Shown piece by piece: positions 46,621-58,800 of a stretch of 64,000 bases of DNA. Origin of the DNA: Henckelia pumila (taxonomy: Eukaryota > Streptophyta > Magnoliopsida > Lamiales > Gesneriaceae). Every line of letters starts with the position of its first letter. The first letter of the stretch is position 1. The DNA lies in assembly GCF_033568475.1 (NCBI RefSeq), contig NC_133122.1, positions 65,991,442 through 66,055,441 on the forward strand, read 5' to 3'. The position numbers and the translations under genes are program-made. The notes beneath the pieces are model-generated. The model was given only the letters and a program-made list of their open reading frames with translations, ran no database searches and was not told the DNA's origin.

Positions 46621-49100
46621 TGTAAGATCCGGAAAATCTTCAATTATTAATTTCGGGATTAGAGATTTAAATGCCGAATATGAGAAATATTAATTGGACT
46701 ATTTATGGAAATTAAAGATTTAATTTTCGAGTTGAAAATATTTAATTTGAGAATTTACAGTTTTTGAGATTTAAATTCCGGGATTCTTAAATTAAAAGAT
46801 TGAAATATTCGATTTGAATATTTATTGAATTTGAGATTTAAATTCCAAGTTTCGTGAATTAAAGAGAATTGAATTCAGAGGTGAAACTCGCACAGAAGGC
46901 AATTTGCAAATATCGCAATTTTAAGGCCGAAATGATTTAATTTTAATCCGAGAATATTTAATTTGAGAATTTTTAGAGTTTAGAATTAAATTCTAATATT
47001 CTTAAATTAATAAGGATTGAAATTGGATTAAAAGATTGGCCGAGGACTAAATTACAATTTCTGAAGAGTTCAGGGACTAAACTGCAAATATGCAATATAT
47101 ATATTAATTCCCACTTGACTTTCCTCCTAGTTCCAACGTGAGACAGCAGCCAAGGATGGGAAAACCAGAAGCAAACCCACGTTCTTTTCTTCATTTCAAT
47201 CTTCCGATTTTCGATATCCGTCTGTCAGAATTCCGATTTGAACATATATTCGCGATCACTACTTCGAGAGCTTCGTTTTGGTGTAAGTTTTATTGAGTTC
47301 TATCATACTTTGAATTTTGATGTTATGATGGAATTTACTTATATTTGGATATATATGTTCACGAGTTAGCAAATATTATGTATTCGAAGACGGAACGGAA
47401 AAAGACTGTTATTCGAATTTCTTATGAATTTTGGAATTACTAATTGAAATCCCTACTTGTGAAGGGCTGCTGGACGTGTATGTATAGGTTTATTATGTTG
47501 AAAAATATGATGAGATTGGATAGTTGGATTGATTTAGATAGAGTTTGGATTGCCGATTTTTAGCCGTTGTGCCGTCGATTCGCAAATCGTCAAGCCTTTG
47601 TTCTTGTAGATTGAATGAAGCATGATTGGAGTTGGTATTGCATTTGTTTGATTGTCAATAAATTCATTTCAGAATTGATTTGATATAATGCTCTCCGACT
47701 CGGGAATTCCGTTTTGAAATTGGAAAAGAAATGATCAAGTTTAAAGAAGTTGTGAAGCTACTGTCCTTGCCTTGAATTGTCAAGAATTGGAATAGCTTTT
47801 GATATGTTGTTGTGAATGATGCTTCCAGCAACTTGAAGTAGTGTCAGACTCGACATTGACAGGTACAAATAGCAGCTATCCAGATTGGATAGAGCCCTTG
47901 AGATAGCTGCTAATCTCGAGTAAAATCACATACTTATTTGCTATTGTCTGGCTATGTGTTTTATGTGATTTAAATGACTTAGTTGCTTTGTTTGATTATT
48001 TGATTACATGTTCAAGATGTGTTTTATAGCTTTTAATGCATACAGCTTATGTTGCATTCATCTTGAACTCCAGCCTGAAAAGCACAGAGGGTTAAAAGCC
48101 TAGAGTGCATATGACGTTTGGCGAATTATAGTTGAGTGGCATGGATTGCAGCCTTCGCTTTCAGAGCCAGAAGACTCTCTATAATTGCACCAAAGTCAGA
48201 GGACTAAAATACTTGATGCCACCTCGATTGGGAGTGTCGGTGGTTTGATAGTTATTTTATTCCTCGGGATCCCAAAGAACCAAGCTTTATTGATATCAGC
48301 TTTGCTAGCCTATCCTTCAAACATGCATTGCATTTATTTTTATAGCATTAGATGAGATGCTCTTTTTATTATATGTTTTGTTATTTATACTGGGATTTAT
48401 TCTCACCGGAGTTTTCCGGCTATTGCTATGTTTTGTATGTGTGCATTGCAATAGGTGGGGCAGGAGCTGGTCAGACTTGACATGGATAGCTCGAGATAGA
48501 GTCTTAGTACGTGGTGACTCGGGTTTTTAAGCAAGAGAACATGTATTATAGATGGTAGAACATGTGTTAGCTTGATTTACTTAGAAACATGTTGTACAAT
48601 TTCATGCTTTGGACTAGTATGTGATTTTGTAGTAATTGTAAAACTAGTCTACTATGTTGGAGACTTAGTATATATGTCTATACCTGTTTTGGAATTGTTA
48701 TATCATGCTTGTGGTATAGATTTGGCATGCAAATACCTCTATAGAGTTGGTTTTGACAGCAAAGAGTTTTGTTGTGTTTTCTGGAAAACCATGCTCGCTC
48801 GATCGGGTGATTATCACCGATCGAGCGCAGCCCTTTATTTGCAAAACAGGGGAATCGAGTTTATGGCTCGGTCGATCGGTTGAAGTTTCCCGATCGATCA
48901 AGGCCATAAATATTTGGAAACCGAGAGCAGGGTTATGAAGCCCGCTCGATCGGGTGTTTTTCACCGATCGAGCGAGGCACTGTTTATTTAAAAAAAAAAA
49001 AAAAATTTACTTTGCTCTTGGTTTATTTATTTGATGCTTAATGAATGTTCATTGTTTATTAATTGCCCTAAGTTGAGATTAGCAACCCGAGGTCCCCACA
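46621..49100 (+). repeat. Gypsy-2 3' LTR
   Basis: 2480 bp, same ends as the 5' LTR. The 5' flank is the purine tract at 46609-46620. Confidence 0.92.
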
Positions 49101-49367
49101 TGGGGTTATGTTAAACCTGGATGTTCTGGACTTCAAAAACAGAGAAGATCTTATATATGATTGGATATCAGCTATGAGAATAGCAGCAGGAACTTTAGAT
49201 CTCAATAAAGAAGGATTTATCAAACTTCTGGAAATGAGTCTAATGGGATCTGTCAAGATAGCTTGGGAAACGACCATGCCAGAAACCAAGGAATCAATCT
49301 TAGCAGGAGAATCACTTAGCGAGATTGGAGGAAGAATGGCCACCCTTTTTAAAGCACAATTCATAGG

Positions 49368-50039
49368 TAGGGGTGGGCAATCAGATCGGGTAGTTCGGGT
49401 CCCGACCAGACCCAAAACCGATCGGGTGCAAAATTCGGGTAGATCGGGTTTTTAATCGGGTTCGGGTAATAACCGAACCCGATTAAAATTTATTCGATTC
49501 GGTTTTGGGTAGTAAAATACTACCCAAAATACCCGATCGGGTACCCGACTACCCAATTATTATTAATATTTTTTTTAAAAAAATGTAAGTTATATGGGAT
49601 TTGGAATTGGAATAAGCCCATTAGTATGGATAAATTTGATTGATATTAATCTTCAATGGGAGAATCTGGTCATATTGGAAACTCGGATCAAAGGATTTTT
49701 TTTAATCTTAATCAAATGATTTTTCTTCATTTTTGTTTTTAAAATTTATTATTCTTACATGGGAAAACCTGGTCATAATTGGAAACTTATGATTCAAGTG
49801 ATTTTTTCATGCTCTGTATTGTTTTTGAAATTGACGCTAATTAAAGAAGAGCACGAATATTCAAAAAAAAATTCATTTTTTAAACGTAGAAACCCGAACC
49901 CGAACCGACCCGAACCCGAGAAGATCGGGTACCCGAGGTTGTCGGTTCGGTTTTGGGTAGTGTAAAACACTACCCGATTAATCGGGTACCCGACCCAAAC
50001 TACCCGAAACCCGAACTACCCGACCCTTGCCCACCCCTA
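49368..50039. mobile_element. hAT-type MITE inside the viral coat ORF, TSD TTCATAGG
   Basis: 672 bp. Termini taggggtgggcaa and ttgcccacccccta-like sequence are inverted repeats, and the exact 8-bp duplication TTCATAGG lies at 49360-49367 and 50040-50047. Subterminal regions hold many copies of cccgaacccg, gggtacccg and atcgggt in both orientations, a usual arrangement for transposase binding in hAT elements. No transposase. It is absent from the viral reading frame, which resumes in phase after one target copy. Confidence 0.92.
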
Positions 50040-50935
50040 TTCATAGGGGTAGACTATTTCAATAATCAAGATACAGAGAAAAAGAGAAGATATACTCAAG
50101 CTCTGTATAGTCTCGAGTTACATGATATTTGTTTAGTTGATGAATATATTATGTTATTCACCAAATACAAATGAAATTCGGGAGTTGAAGAAAATGTAGC
50201 CGTTCAGCTATTTTTCGCAAAAATGCCAAGCCCCTGGAGAGAAATGCTGATAAAAGAATAAGTTCCAGATAATCTTGATACATTGGAAAGACTCGCCTCC
50301 TTTTTGAAAGGTAAATTGGCAGAATGGTGCCATGTGACAGCATTACAGAAGAACTACAAGAAAATAAGGGGTATTAATAAGCATACTCCTCTATGTTGTA
50401 GAGAAAATGATCTCCCTACGGTTATAGAGAATAGATCACAGGGATTTAAGAGGAAGAAATTCAGAAATAATCCCTACAATAAAAGAATAAAAAGTTCTTG
50501 GAAACCAAGAACATTTTGGTCCAAACAAAAGGCCAGAGCCTATAGATCAGGTAGAAGAAGTGGACCTACACGAGCATCCCCAGCAACAAACTCATCACAA
50601 AGCAGAGGAAGAACACCATCTAGAAGAACTTTTATAAGAACTCATACGAGAGCAAGTGAAAGTTTCAAGTATTGCAATTGTTGGACATGTGGATCTAGAG
50701 GCCATATATCTACAAACTGTCCAGAAAACGAGAGAAAAGGATTTAAACTCTTTGAAGCAACACCAGATATGGATGATGCGGTCTTCTTTCAAGATGTAGT
50801 CCAAGTATATCAATTTGAGGATATCTCCTCAGATGAAAGTATATACGAAGAAGAGATATTGTTTAACCAAGATGAATCTGAAGATGAATCAGAATCAGAA
50901 TCAGAATAAAGAAAAAGTGTTTCGACACGAAACAC

Positions 50936-52114
50936 ATGAGAGTTTGGCTGGATTTTTTTAGTCAAACCACGATATCTCATAATATGGTCCAAAGGATTAT
51001 GAGAGAAAATCCAACATTACAAAAGTACCAAGGATTTTCGGCAGGACAAGTAGAAAGAGTCTTAGGAAACCTAGGGCTTAGACAAAGAAGACATCATTTG
51101 ATTTACAAAGTATCCAGAAGGGAAAAGGCAATCCCTATGGAGTTAACAAGTAATCAAATAGAGATGCAGTTAATTCCTTTTGAAGAAGTAAGAGAGGAAT
51201 TGCAGAAGCTGAAAAGTGAGGTAGCAAGAACAATGTCTTGGATTCATATTGGAGCAATCCAAATAATGATCAAGGCAACTTTTAAAGAAGGAATAGATTC
51301 ACTCATAGATATTGTAGTATGTGATAAAAGAATGGGGAATATCCAAGATGCTGTTCTGGGAACGATCTCAGGAAATCTATGTGCAGGAAAAATTGTAGGA
51401 GTTATTTATCCAAGAATAGCCTACAATTTAGCTGACAGAGACTTTAGTCGAGCCTTGACGTTGCATCAAAACTTCAAGGAAAAAAGATTAATGAAGGAAG
51501 GTAATAGATCATATTCTATTACTTATCAAATTTCATATGCTCTTTCTAATACTCATCATTCTGAATTATTTATTAGAAATGAGTTTATTGAAATTCCAAA
51601 AATCTTTGGGAAAGTTGCTCAAGCAATATACCCGAAAAGAATCGAGTTTCCTTTAATTCAAGAAACAGGCATTCAAATACAAGATAAAACTGTTCTATAC
51701 AAAGATCTTAAAATAGAACCCCAAAGGTTATCTTTTCAAGGTGACCGAATGACAAGTCGAAGGTGGGAAAAATCTCCTATTCAGGAAATTCCACCAGAAG
51801 AAAAGGAGTTTTCGATAATAGGAAAACTTAGATCTCCAGAAAGATGGAAAGAAGTCAAAATAGTATTCGAAATTACAAGTCACAGGAACCAATTTTCTTG
51901 TAACTCGATTTACTATTTAGAGCAGCAGGTAACAGGAACTTACCAAGCATTAATAAATATTGGAGAATTGGAAGTTCAAATCTGTGAAATTCCAGGAAAA
52001 GAAGTGGATCAGCTCATTCTTGGCCTAGAGTTTCTGGAGGACCATAAACCATGGGTTTGCCTTGAAAAAGGAATAGAGTTTATGGCAAAAGAAAAGACCT
52101 GGAGGATTCAATAA
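50936..52114 (+). CDS. Pararetroviral movement protein (30K superfamily)
   Basis: A 392-codon ORF, open throughout. The central part has the caulimovirid movement-protein blocks, for example IGAIQIMIKATFKEGID, VLGTISGNLCAGKIVGVIYP and ISYALSNTHHSE, with the LxxD/G-type core of the 30K superfamily that moves virus through plasmodesmata. The N-terminal ~90 residues and the C-terminal part (with LGLEFLEDHKPW) are less conserved. It follows the coat ORF by 26 nt and precedes the small ORF by 12 nt. It is the only large viral ORF here without a stop or insertion. Expression from this dead copy is not implied. Confidence 0.85.
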   Translation: MRVWLDFFSQTTISHNMVQRIMRENPTLQKYQGFSAGQVERVLGNLGLRQRRHHLIYKVSRREKAIPMELTSNQIEMQLIPFEEVREELQKLKSEVARTMSWIHIGAIQIMIKATFKEGIDSLIDIVVCDKRMGNIQDAVLGTISGNLCAGKIVGVIYPRIAYNLADRDFSRALTLHQNFKEKRLMKEGNRSYSITYQISYALSNTHHSELFIRNEFIEIPKIFGKVAQAIYPKRIEFPLIQETGIQIQDKTVLYKDLKIEPQRLSFQGDRMTSRRWEKSPIQEIPPEEKEFSIIGKLRSPERWKEVKIVFEITSHRNQFSCNSIYYLEQQVTGTYQALINIGELEVQICEIPGKEVDQLILGLEFLEDHKPWVCLEKGIEFMAKEKTWRIQ

Positions 52115-52126
52115 GAATTCTACGAG

Positions 52127-52393
52127 ATGGAAAACCAAGACAATTGGATAAGGGACAATCCCTTAATCAGATTCGAAAACTCTGTTCACAAACAGAGGAA
52201 GAAGCAATTGTTGAAATTAGTAAGTCATGAACATGATTTACTAGAACGCATTGAGGAAGTAGAAAGGAGTAACCATACTCTACCTTCTGAAGCCTTAGGA
52301 AAACTAAAGGTGAATAGTCTTAATCGGATTAATAAGGTACAACAGAGTCTGTTAAAAATGGCGGGGCCATTTAGTAATCCCTTTAAAAAATGA
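52127..52393 (+). CDS. 88-codon ORF between movement protein and pol
   Basis: A short hydrophilic, helix-prone protein rich in Lys, Glu and Leu (LVSHEHDLLERIEEVER) that may form a coiled coil, ending FSNPFKK. Its TGA (52391-52393) overlaps the ATG of pol as ATGA. No family recognised. It is intact. Confidence 0.55.
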   Translation: MENQDNWIRDNPLIRFENSVHKQRKKQLLKLVSHEHDLLERIEEVERSNHTLPSEALGKLKVNSLNRINKVQQSLLKMAGPFSNPFKK

Positions 52394-53991
52394 CGATAAG
52401 TCCTTTCTCCATATACATTCCGATTGGTATGTTGTATGAACAATATAAGGCTGAATACTTTGCAGCTTATATTGACTCGGGAGCAGGAATTTATACAACA
52501 AAAAGGGGATTCTTTCCTGAAGAATGTGAAGAAGAATTGCCAAAAATTGCTGGACGAGATTTCTCTCAAAGAATTTTAATTCTTTGCAAAGGAATAAAAT
52601 AAGCAGAGATCCTTATGGGAGGAGCAGGTCAAACACCCTGGTACAAGGTAAAAACACCACCAATCTATTTCCATGATACAGGAGCAGACATCTTGTTAGG
52701 AAATAACTTCTTACAAATGTTTAAGAAGTACACACAAGACAACGAGTCAAGAAGAGTTATGTTCACTACAATTTGTGATCATAAAATTATCGTTCAACGA
52801 CTCAAGGTTGCTTTTTATCGACAATTGCCGATAATATTTCGCAGCCAGCGTGGTGATAAAGGACAATTTTTTCACCCAAAAATGAAAGATCCAAGAAGGT
52901 TTGGAGAAACCATGTTGAAAATAACAACAGAACAAGAACTCCAAACAGATGATATGGAGCTTCTCAAAGTAACTCTAAATCACAGAGATATAGAGTTAGA
53001 AAATAAGGTATCCCTTGAAGATGTCAAAAATAGGCTCAAAAAAAGTTACAATGAGCATCCTTTGGCATGGTGGGATAGAAATCAACTCAAAGCCAGTCTT
53101 ACTCTAAAGGAAGGCAAAGAGTATGAATTCGTCAGATATAAGCCTATCCCAATGAACATAACAGATCAAATGGATATGAGAATGATTATCAAGGAACATT
53201 TGGATCTTGGTCTAATCAAAGAAGGAGTTTCACCATATAGCAGCCCAGGTTTTCTGGTCAGAAATCATGGTGAAATAAAAAGAGAGAAACCCAGGTTAGT
53301 TATTAACTACCAAGGTATTAATAAAATCCTGGAGTTTGATGAGTACTTCATACCCAGTAGAGAACATCTAATTAGCTGTATACGAAATGCTAAAGTGTTC
53401 TCAAAATTTGATTGTAAGTCTGGATTTAACCATATTCGAATGGAAGAAGGCAGTAAGAAATTCACAGCCTTTTCTACACCACAAAGACATTATATCTGGG
53501 AAGTTATGCCTATGGGATTGGCTAATGCACCCCAAATATTTCAAAAAAAAATGGATAATCTTTTTAAAGATTATTTCAACTTCATGTTTGTTTATATTGA
53601 TGATATTCTTATAGCATAAAAAAACATAGATGAACATGTTAAACATTTAGAGATTTTCTCTAAAATTTGTAAACAAGAAAAACTGGTTTTATCTGAAAAG
53701 AAAGCAGTCATAGCAACAAGGAAAATTGAATTCCTTGGGATTGAGATTGATGAAACTGGAATAATTTTACAACCCCATATTGTGGAAAAGGTAAAGAATT
53801 TTCCAGATAAACTCAAAGATGTAAAACAACTCCAAAGTTTTATAGGAGTAGTTAATTTTGCAGGGATGTTCATAAACAATCTGGCAATGTACAGAAAGGT
53901 GTTCAGCCCTTTGTTAAAAAAAGATGCAAGGTTTATATGGACCGATTACCATACTAAAGGGGTGAACCAATTAAAGGAGATATGTAAGAAT
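52390..53991 (+). pseudogene. Pararetroviral protease-reverse transcriptase, two stops, truncated
   Basis: Begins at ATG 52390, overlapping the previous stop. Aspartic protease: YIDSGAG near codon 29 and the later ILLGNNFL. Reverse transcriptase: PYSSPGFLV, RLVINYQGIN, FSKFDCKSGF (motif A), MPMGLANAPQIFQ (motif B), FVYIDDILI (motif C with catalytic Asp pair), and EFLGIEI. One frame runs the whole length, but TAA occurs at 52600-52602 and 53617-53619, just after YIDD. The copia LTR begins at 53992, so the RNase H domain is separated from the rest. Confidence 0.85.
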
Positions 53992-55835
53992 TGTTGGAGA
54001 AACTGTGTTCAGATCAATCAGAATTGATATCCGGTGCAGCGAAAGTTTTAAAATTTTATATGGAATGATTCCATAATAGGTATCAAAACTTTACGATTAA
54101 ATTGTGCGTGTAAAAATTAAATAACAATTAAATTTTTACCTCCAATCTCGAATCGAGATTATGGACACCAACAGATTACTCTGCTCTTGTTGTATATCCC
54201 AGGAACTGATGGACGAACAATTCTTCAATCAGGTCCACGAACAGAAGTTTAATCCCTCTGATAGATTGCACTAGAAAATCTATCAGAAGTTTCTACGAAG
54301 AGAATTAACGAATTTGATCCGTTAAACCAGACTGCAAATTCAAAATTCACAGGCTGGATTTTTCCGAGCAGAGAGGGAGAGGGGGCGGCCACTTAGAGAG
54401 AAAAACAGCTAGGGTTTTCGAAAATTGTGACCTCTGTCTTGTCTAATTTCTGTACTGCAATAACTTATTTATAATATGGGCTGCTAACAGCTTAGGGCCC
54501 ATTAGTCATAAGTTCAAGTCTGACAAGCAAAGCCCGCATGTTCAGAAATTAATATAAAATTTATCGTGACTCAGATTGATAAACCAATTTTACCAATGTG
54601 CACAGAAACCATTTCTGCATCTTTTAAAGTCAAGATAAATTTTCTAAATCCGAATTCAGTGGTTTCCAAAAATGTCCATCCCTATGTCATTTTAGGAAAT
54701 CTTACTCCTCTACTCTTAAATAAGAAGTCCCACTTCTTTGTTCATTAAATTTAACTCTTTAAATTTAACTATCTCAACGGGGATTAAAAATCCATTACTT
54801 GTGTGACCCTCAATGGTTCAGGGATACAGCTAGCCGTGGGCTCACAACTCCTTGTGACTCGGAACAACAATTTCCGACTTGCCCATCGAATCATGGTAAG
54901 AGCGCCTAGCAACATCGCCCCATGATTCCCTAGGTATCACTGATAGTGCCTGCAAGAACCAATAGATTTTGGTTAGCGTACAGTACGGTCCCTTCATCCA
55001 TATATCCCGATCGAATCAACAACCATTGGTAAATCGAGAGTCGTTCGAGATTCGATAACTATGCAATACATCTTTAAGATCAAATAGTGACATCGCATGT
55101 GCTACTAAGAAACCATTTCTTAAAACACATCATGTACTCTGGCCAGAGATTCATCACACTAATATCTCCTCAGATTGCATAGGATATCCACACTAGCAAG
55201 TATGTGGTGAATCCTTGACAACAAAGCATCGACTCCTATATGTGTCGTAACTGTACCCAATCCCGACACCTGATGACCCCAATAGAGTCGGTAAACGAGT
55301 CAAAGTACAGTACTATCATATAGAGTCTCAATGGTGTTTCAAGTAGTAATGACTAATGGTGTACAACCAAAACCACGGACTTTATCCACTCGATAAGTGA
55401 TAACCACTTGGAAAGTCCGGATAGGGTAGTTCGATCATTCATTGTATGAATATCCATTTGCATGCTTTGAACATCTCTATGTTCCATACCAATGAAACGT
55501 GGTACTCGGCATCGCAAATGCTAGTCTCAATCTCGAGCGATCCTTATCCTTATTAACGGACGGCTCAATCGACTAGGAACTGTTTAGAATATACAGTGAC
55601 TATAAGATGTGTTTCATGATAGCCATCCCCATGTGCTACCACATCTTACATACACTATAGTATATTCAAGGTCTTCATCTAAACATCTTATAGTATGTCA
55701 CAACATAATAATATGATAAAAGATAAAGTAAACGCCTTTATAAAATTGTAAATTATATTAAACAAAATATTGTTTATACAAAGAGTCATCAAAGCCCTTA
55801 GCCACAAGTTGGCTCACCGGGCACCCACTCTTTCA
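53992..55835 (-). repeat. Copia 3' LTR
   Basis: 1844 bp, starts TGTTGGAG and ends TTTCA on the + strand. The left end abuts viral pol; the right end abuts the purine tract atctcccacttgccc. Confidence 0.75.
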
Positions 55836-55854
55836 ATCTCCCACTTGCCCTAAA

Positions 55855-58800
55855 GCCAACTAGTCATACTACGCAGTCCCATTGCTTCGCGATGTTTGTC
55901 AAATAATGGTCCTGGCAAGGGCTTAGTAAGTAGATCAGCGATATTGTCTGTAGAGGTCACTCTCTCGACAGTGATGTCTCCTCTTTACACGATCTCCCGG
56001 ATGATGTGGTATTTTCTCAGTACGTGTTTGGATCTTTGATGAGACCTTGGTTCCTTTGCCTGAGCAATGGCACCCGTGTTGTCACAGTACACCGGGACTG
56101 GACCAACAACTTCAGGAATAACGCCCAACTCTTGGACGAAATTCCTCATCCAAACAGCCTCTTTAGCATCAGCTGATGCCACAATGTATTCTGCCTCAGT
56201 GGTGAAATCTGCTATGGTGTCCTGCTTGGAACTCTTCCAAGAGACAGCACCGCCATTGAGCATGAACACAAATCCAGAGGTTGACTTCGAGTCATCCACG
56301 TCACTTTGGAATCTAGAGTCGGTATAGCCTTCCAATTTCAGTTCTCTTCCTCCATATACCATGAACATATTCTTAGTCCTTCGTAAGTACTTAAGAATGT
56401 CCTTCACGGCTTTCCAATGCATTTGACCGGGATTAGCTTGATATCTGCTCGTGACACTCAGAGCAAATGCTACATTCGGTCTGGTAGATATCATCCCATA
56501 CATGATACTACCTATGGCTGACGCATATGGTACATGTGTCATTTTCTCTATCTCTTCATCAGTCTTGGGACACATGGACTTGGATAGAGAAACTCCATGA
56601 CACATAGGTAGATGTCCTCTCTTGGACCCATCCATTGAAAACCTTTTCAATATGGTTTCGATGTAAGTTGATTGAGTGAGTCCTATCATTCTCTTAGATC
56701 TATCTCTATAGATCTGTATCCCTAGAATATAGGATGCCTCACCCAAATCCTTCATCGAGAATCTACCTGATAACCATATCTTTGTTGACTGCAACATCCC
56801 TACGTCATTTCCAATGAGTAGGATGTCATCAACATAAAGTACTAAGAATGTCACAGCATCCTTAACTACTTTCTTGTACACGCACGGTTCCTCCGGGTTC
56901 TTGATGAAACCAAAATCCTTTATTGTTTCATCAAATTTCTGGTTCCAACTTCTTGATGCTTGTTTGAGACCATAGATCGATCTCTGAAGCTTGCATACCT
57001 TATGCTCGCTTCCCATGGATGTGTATCCCTCAGGCTGCGTCATATAGATCTCTTCCTTAATGTTTCCATTAAGAAATGCAGTCTTTACATCCATTTGTCA
57101 TATCTCATAGTCATACCTAGCAGCTATGGCAATAAGGATTCTTATGGACTTGAACATTGCAACTGGTGAAAAGGTTTCATCATAGTCAACTCCTTGTCTT
57201 TGAGTATAACCTTTCGCCACCAATCGTGCCTTGTAGGTCAATAACTTACCATCAGGCCCAAGCTTTCTCTTGTAGATCCATTTACACCCTATTGGAACAA
57301 TTCCATCGGGAGGATATACTAAAGACCAAACTTGGTTTGTATGCATCGAATCTATTTTTGACTGCATAGCTTCAAGCCATAAATTTGAATCCGCATCAGA
57401 AATTGCTTCCTTGAAGTTTCTTGGATCACATCCAACGTCGGGTTCATCTTGATCCCCTTCAAGAAGAAGACCATATCGAATAGGAGGTCTAGAAGTCCTC
57501 TCGGATCTTCTAAGTATAGGCGTGTCCTCTGAAGATTCTTGAGGTATGGGATCATTATTTTGTATTTCGGGTTCTTCTCGAATTTCTTCGAGTTCCATCA
57601 TCTCGCCTTTCTTATCCAATAAGAACTCCTTCTCCAAGAAGGTGGAATTCTTTGAAACAAACACTTTTGTTTCAGTAGGATGATAGAAATAATATCCGAT
57701 TGAATTCTTCGGATACCCTACAAAATAACATAAGGTGGATCGACTATCCAACTTATCTCCCACTGTCTGCTTCACGTAAGCAGGACATCCCCAAATCCTC
57801 AAGTACGAATACTTAGGAGCTTTGCCATTCCATAACTCGTATGGTGTTTTGTCCACTGCTTTGGTGTGGACGTTGTTCAACAACAACACCGCCGTTTCAA
57901 GCGCGTAGCCCCAAAATGAAGGTGGAAGCTCAGTGAAGCTCATCATGGATCGAACCATGTCCAACAAAGTTCGATTACGACGCTCCGATACATCATTCAG
58001 CTGAGGTGTCATAGGAGGAGTCCACTGAGAGAGAATCCCATTCTCTTTCAGATAGTCCAAAAACTCGGTACTTAAGTATTCTCCACCTCGATCCGATCGA
58101 AGTGCTTTAATACTTTTACCTAGCTTGTTTTCTACTTCAGCCTTGAATTCTTTGAACTTTTCAAATGCTTCAGACTTATATTTCATTAAATATAAATACC
58201 CATACCTTGAATAATCATCAGTAAAGATAATGAAGTAGGTGTGGCCAAATTGAGTACCAATTCTAAATGGACCACAGACATCTGTATGGATCAAATCCAA
58301 CAGATTTTGACTACGCTCAGGTTTCCCCTTGAATGGAGATTTAGTCATTTTTCCTTTTAGGTAGGATTCACAAGTAGATAGAGAGTTAATATCAGACATA
58401 TCAAACATGCCCTCTTCCACTAGCTTGTTCATCCTCCTTGAGGAAATATGACCTAGCCTAGCATGCCAAAGGTTTGCCGGGTTTTGACTATCGATTTTCC
58501 TTTTGTTCGTTGTTACCGGTTTATCAACATAATTTATTGGAACGTCTTTTAATTTTAAGTTATATAGATCGTTTTCAAGTTGTCCATTTCCAATCAAACA
58601 TTCATTCTTGTAAATATTGCAAATCTCATTCACAAAATTGCAAGAAAAACTATCTCTATCAAGCATAGAAACAGAAATAATGTTTTTAATCAAATCTGGA
58701 ACAAATAAAACATCTCTCAAAAGTAACTTAAAATCGTTCTGCAAAATTAAATAAACATCTCCCACAACTTTAGCTTCAACTCTAGAACCATTTCCGAGCC

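Larger units (their letters stand above)
40030..49100 (+). mobile_element. Gypsy-2: Ty3-type element with decayed interior, TSD TGGGG
   Basis: LTRs 40030-42496 and 46621-49100 start TGTAAGATCC and end CCCCACA. The exact 5-bp duplication TGGGG flanks the element (40025-40029, 49101-49105). Primer site TGGTATCAGAGC at 42502, purine tract agtgggggagaat just before the 3' LTR, and ttcgaggacgaaatc before that, as in Del/Tekay chromoviruses. The interior retains traces of gag and integrase but no open frame. The LTRs are strikingly alike in contrast. Confidence 0.9.
33304..50909 (+). pseudogene. Pararetroviral coat protein (gag-like), interrupted three times
   Basis: ATG 33304 overlaps the previous stop. 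The ORF is split by gypsy-1 at 33440, gypsy-2 at 40030 and a hAT MITE at 49368, and ends at TAA 50907-50909. Viral pieces have a helical capsid-like core (after 49101), an Arg/Lys/Ser-rich region (50440-50640), a CX2CX4HX4C zinc knuckle at about 50679-50720 for packaging RNA, and a very acidic Glu/Asp/Ser tail. The knuckle followed by an acidic tail is typical of caulimovirid capsid proteins. In-frame stops not explained by insertions are at 33430-33432 (TGA), 50172-50174 (TGA) and about 50259-50261 (TAA). Confidence 0.75.
32701..53991 (+). mobile_element. Endogenous pararetrovirus (caulimovirid), interrupted and dead
   Basis: Viral segments are 32701-33439, 39889-40029, 49101-49367, 50048-53991; all else in this span is later insertion. 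Order: tRNA-Met primer site, two small ORFs, coat protein with zinc knuckle, 30K-type movement protein, a small ORF, protease and reverse transcriptase. No LTR flanks it. A movement protein without LTRs marks Caulimoviridae rather than Ty3-gypsy. CP upstream of MP, with pol in a separate ORF, is the arrangement I associate with cavemo- and solendoviruses, whereas badna- and petuviruses have MP first; genus placement is inference. The copy has in-frame stops in CP and pol, and pol is cut by a copia element before RNase H. The left limit upstream of the primer site is uncertain. The remaining pol may lie right of the window. Confidence 0.85.

Noticed and set aside
32701-53991. Reading the viral region as an ordinary Ty3-gypsy element
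   Set aside because: It has a 30K movement protein and no LTRs of its own; the LTRs inside it belong to insertions with separate target duplications.
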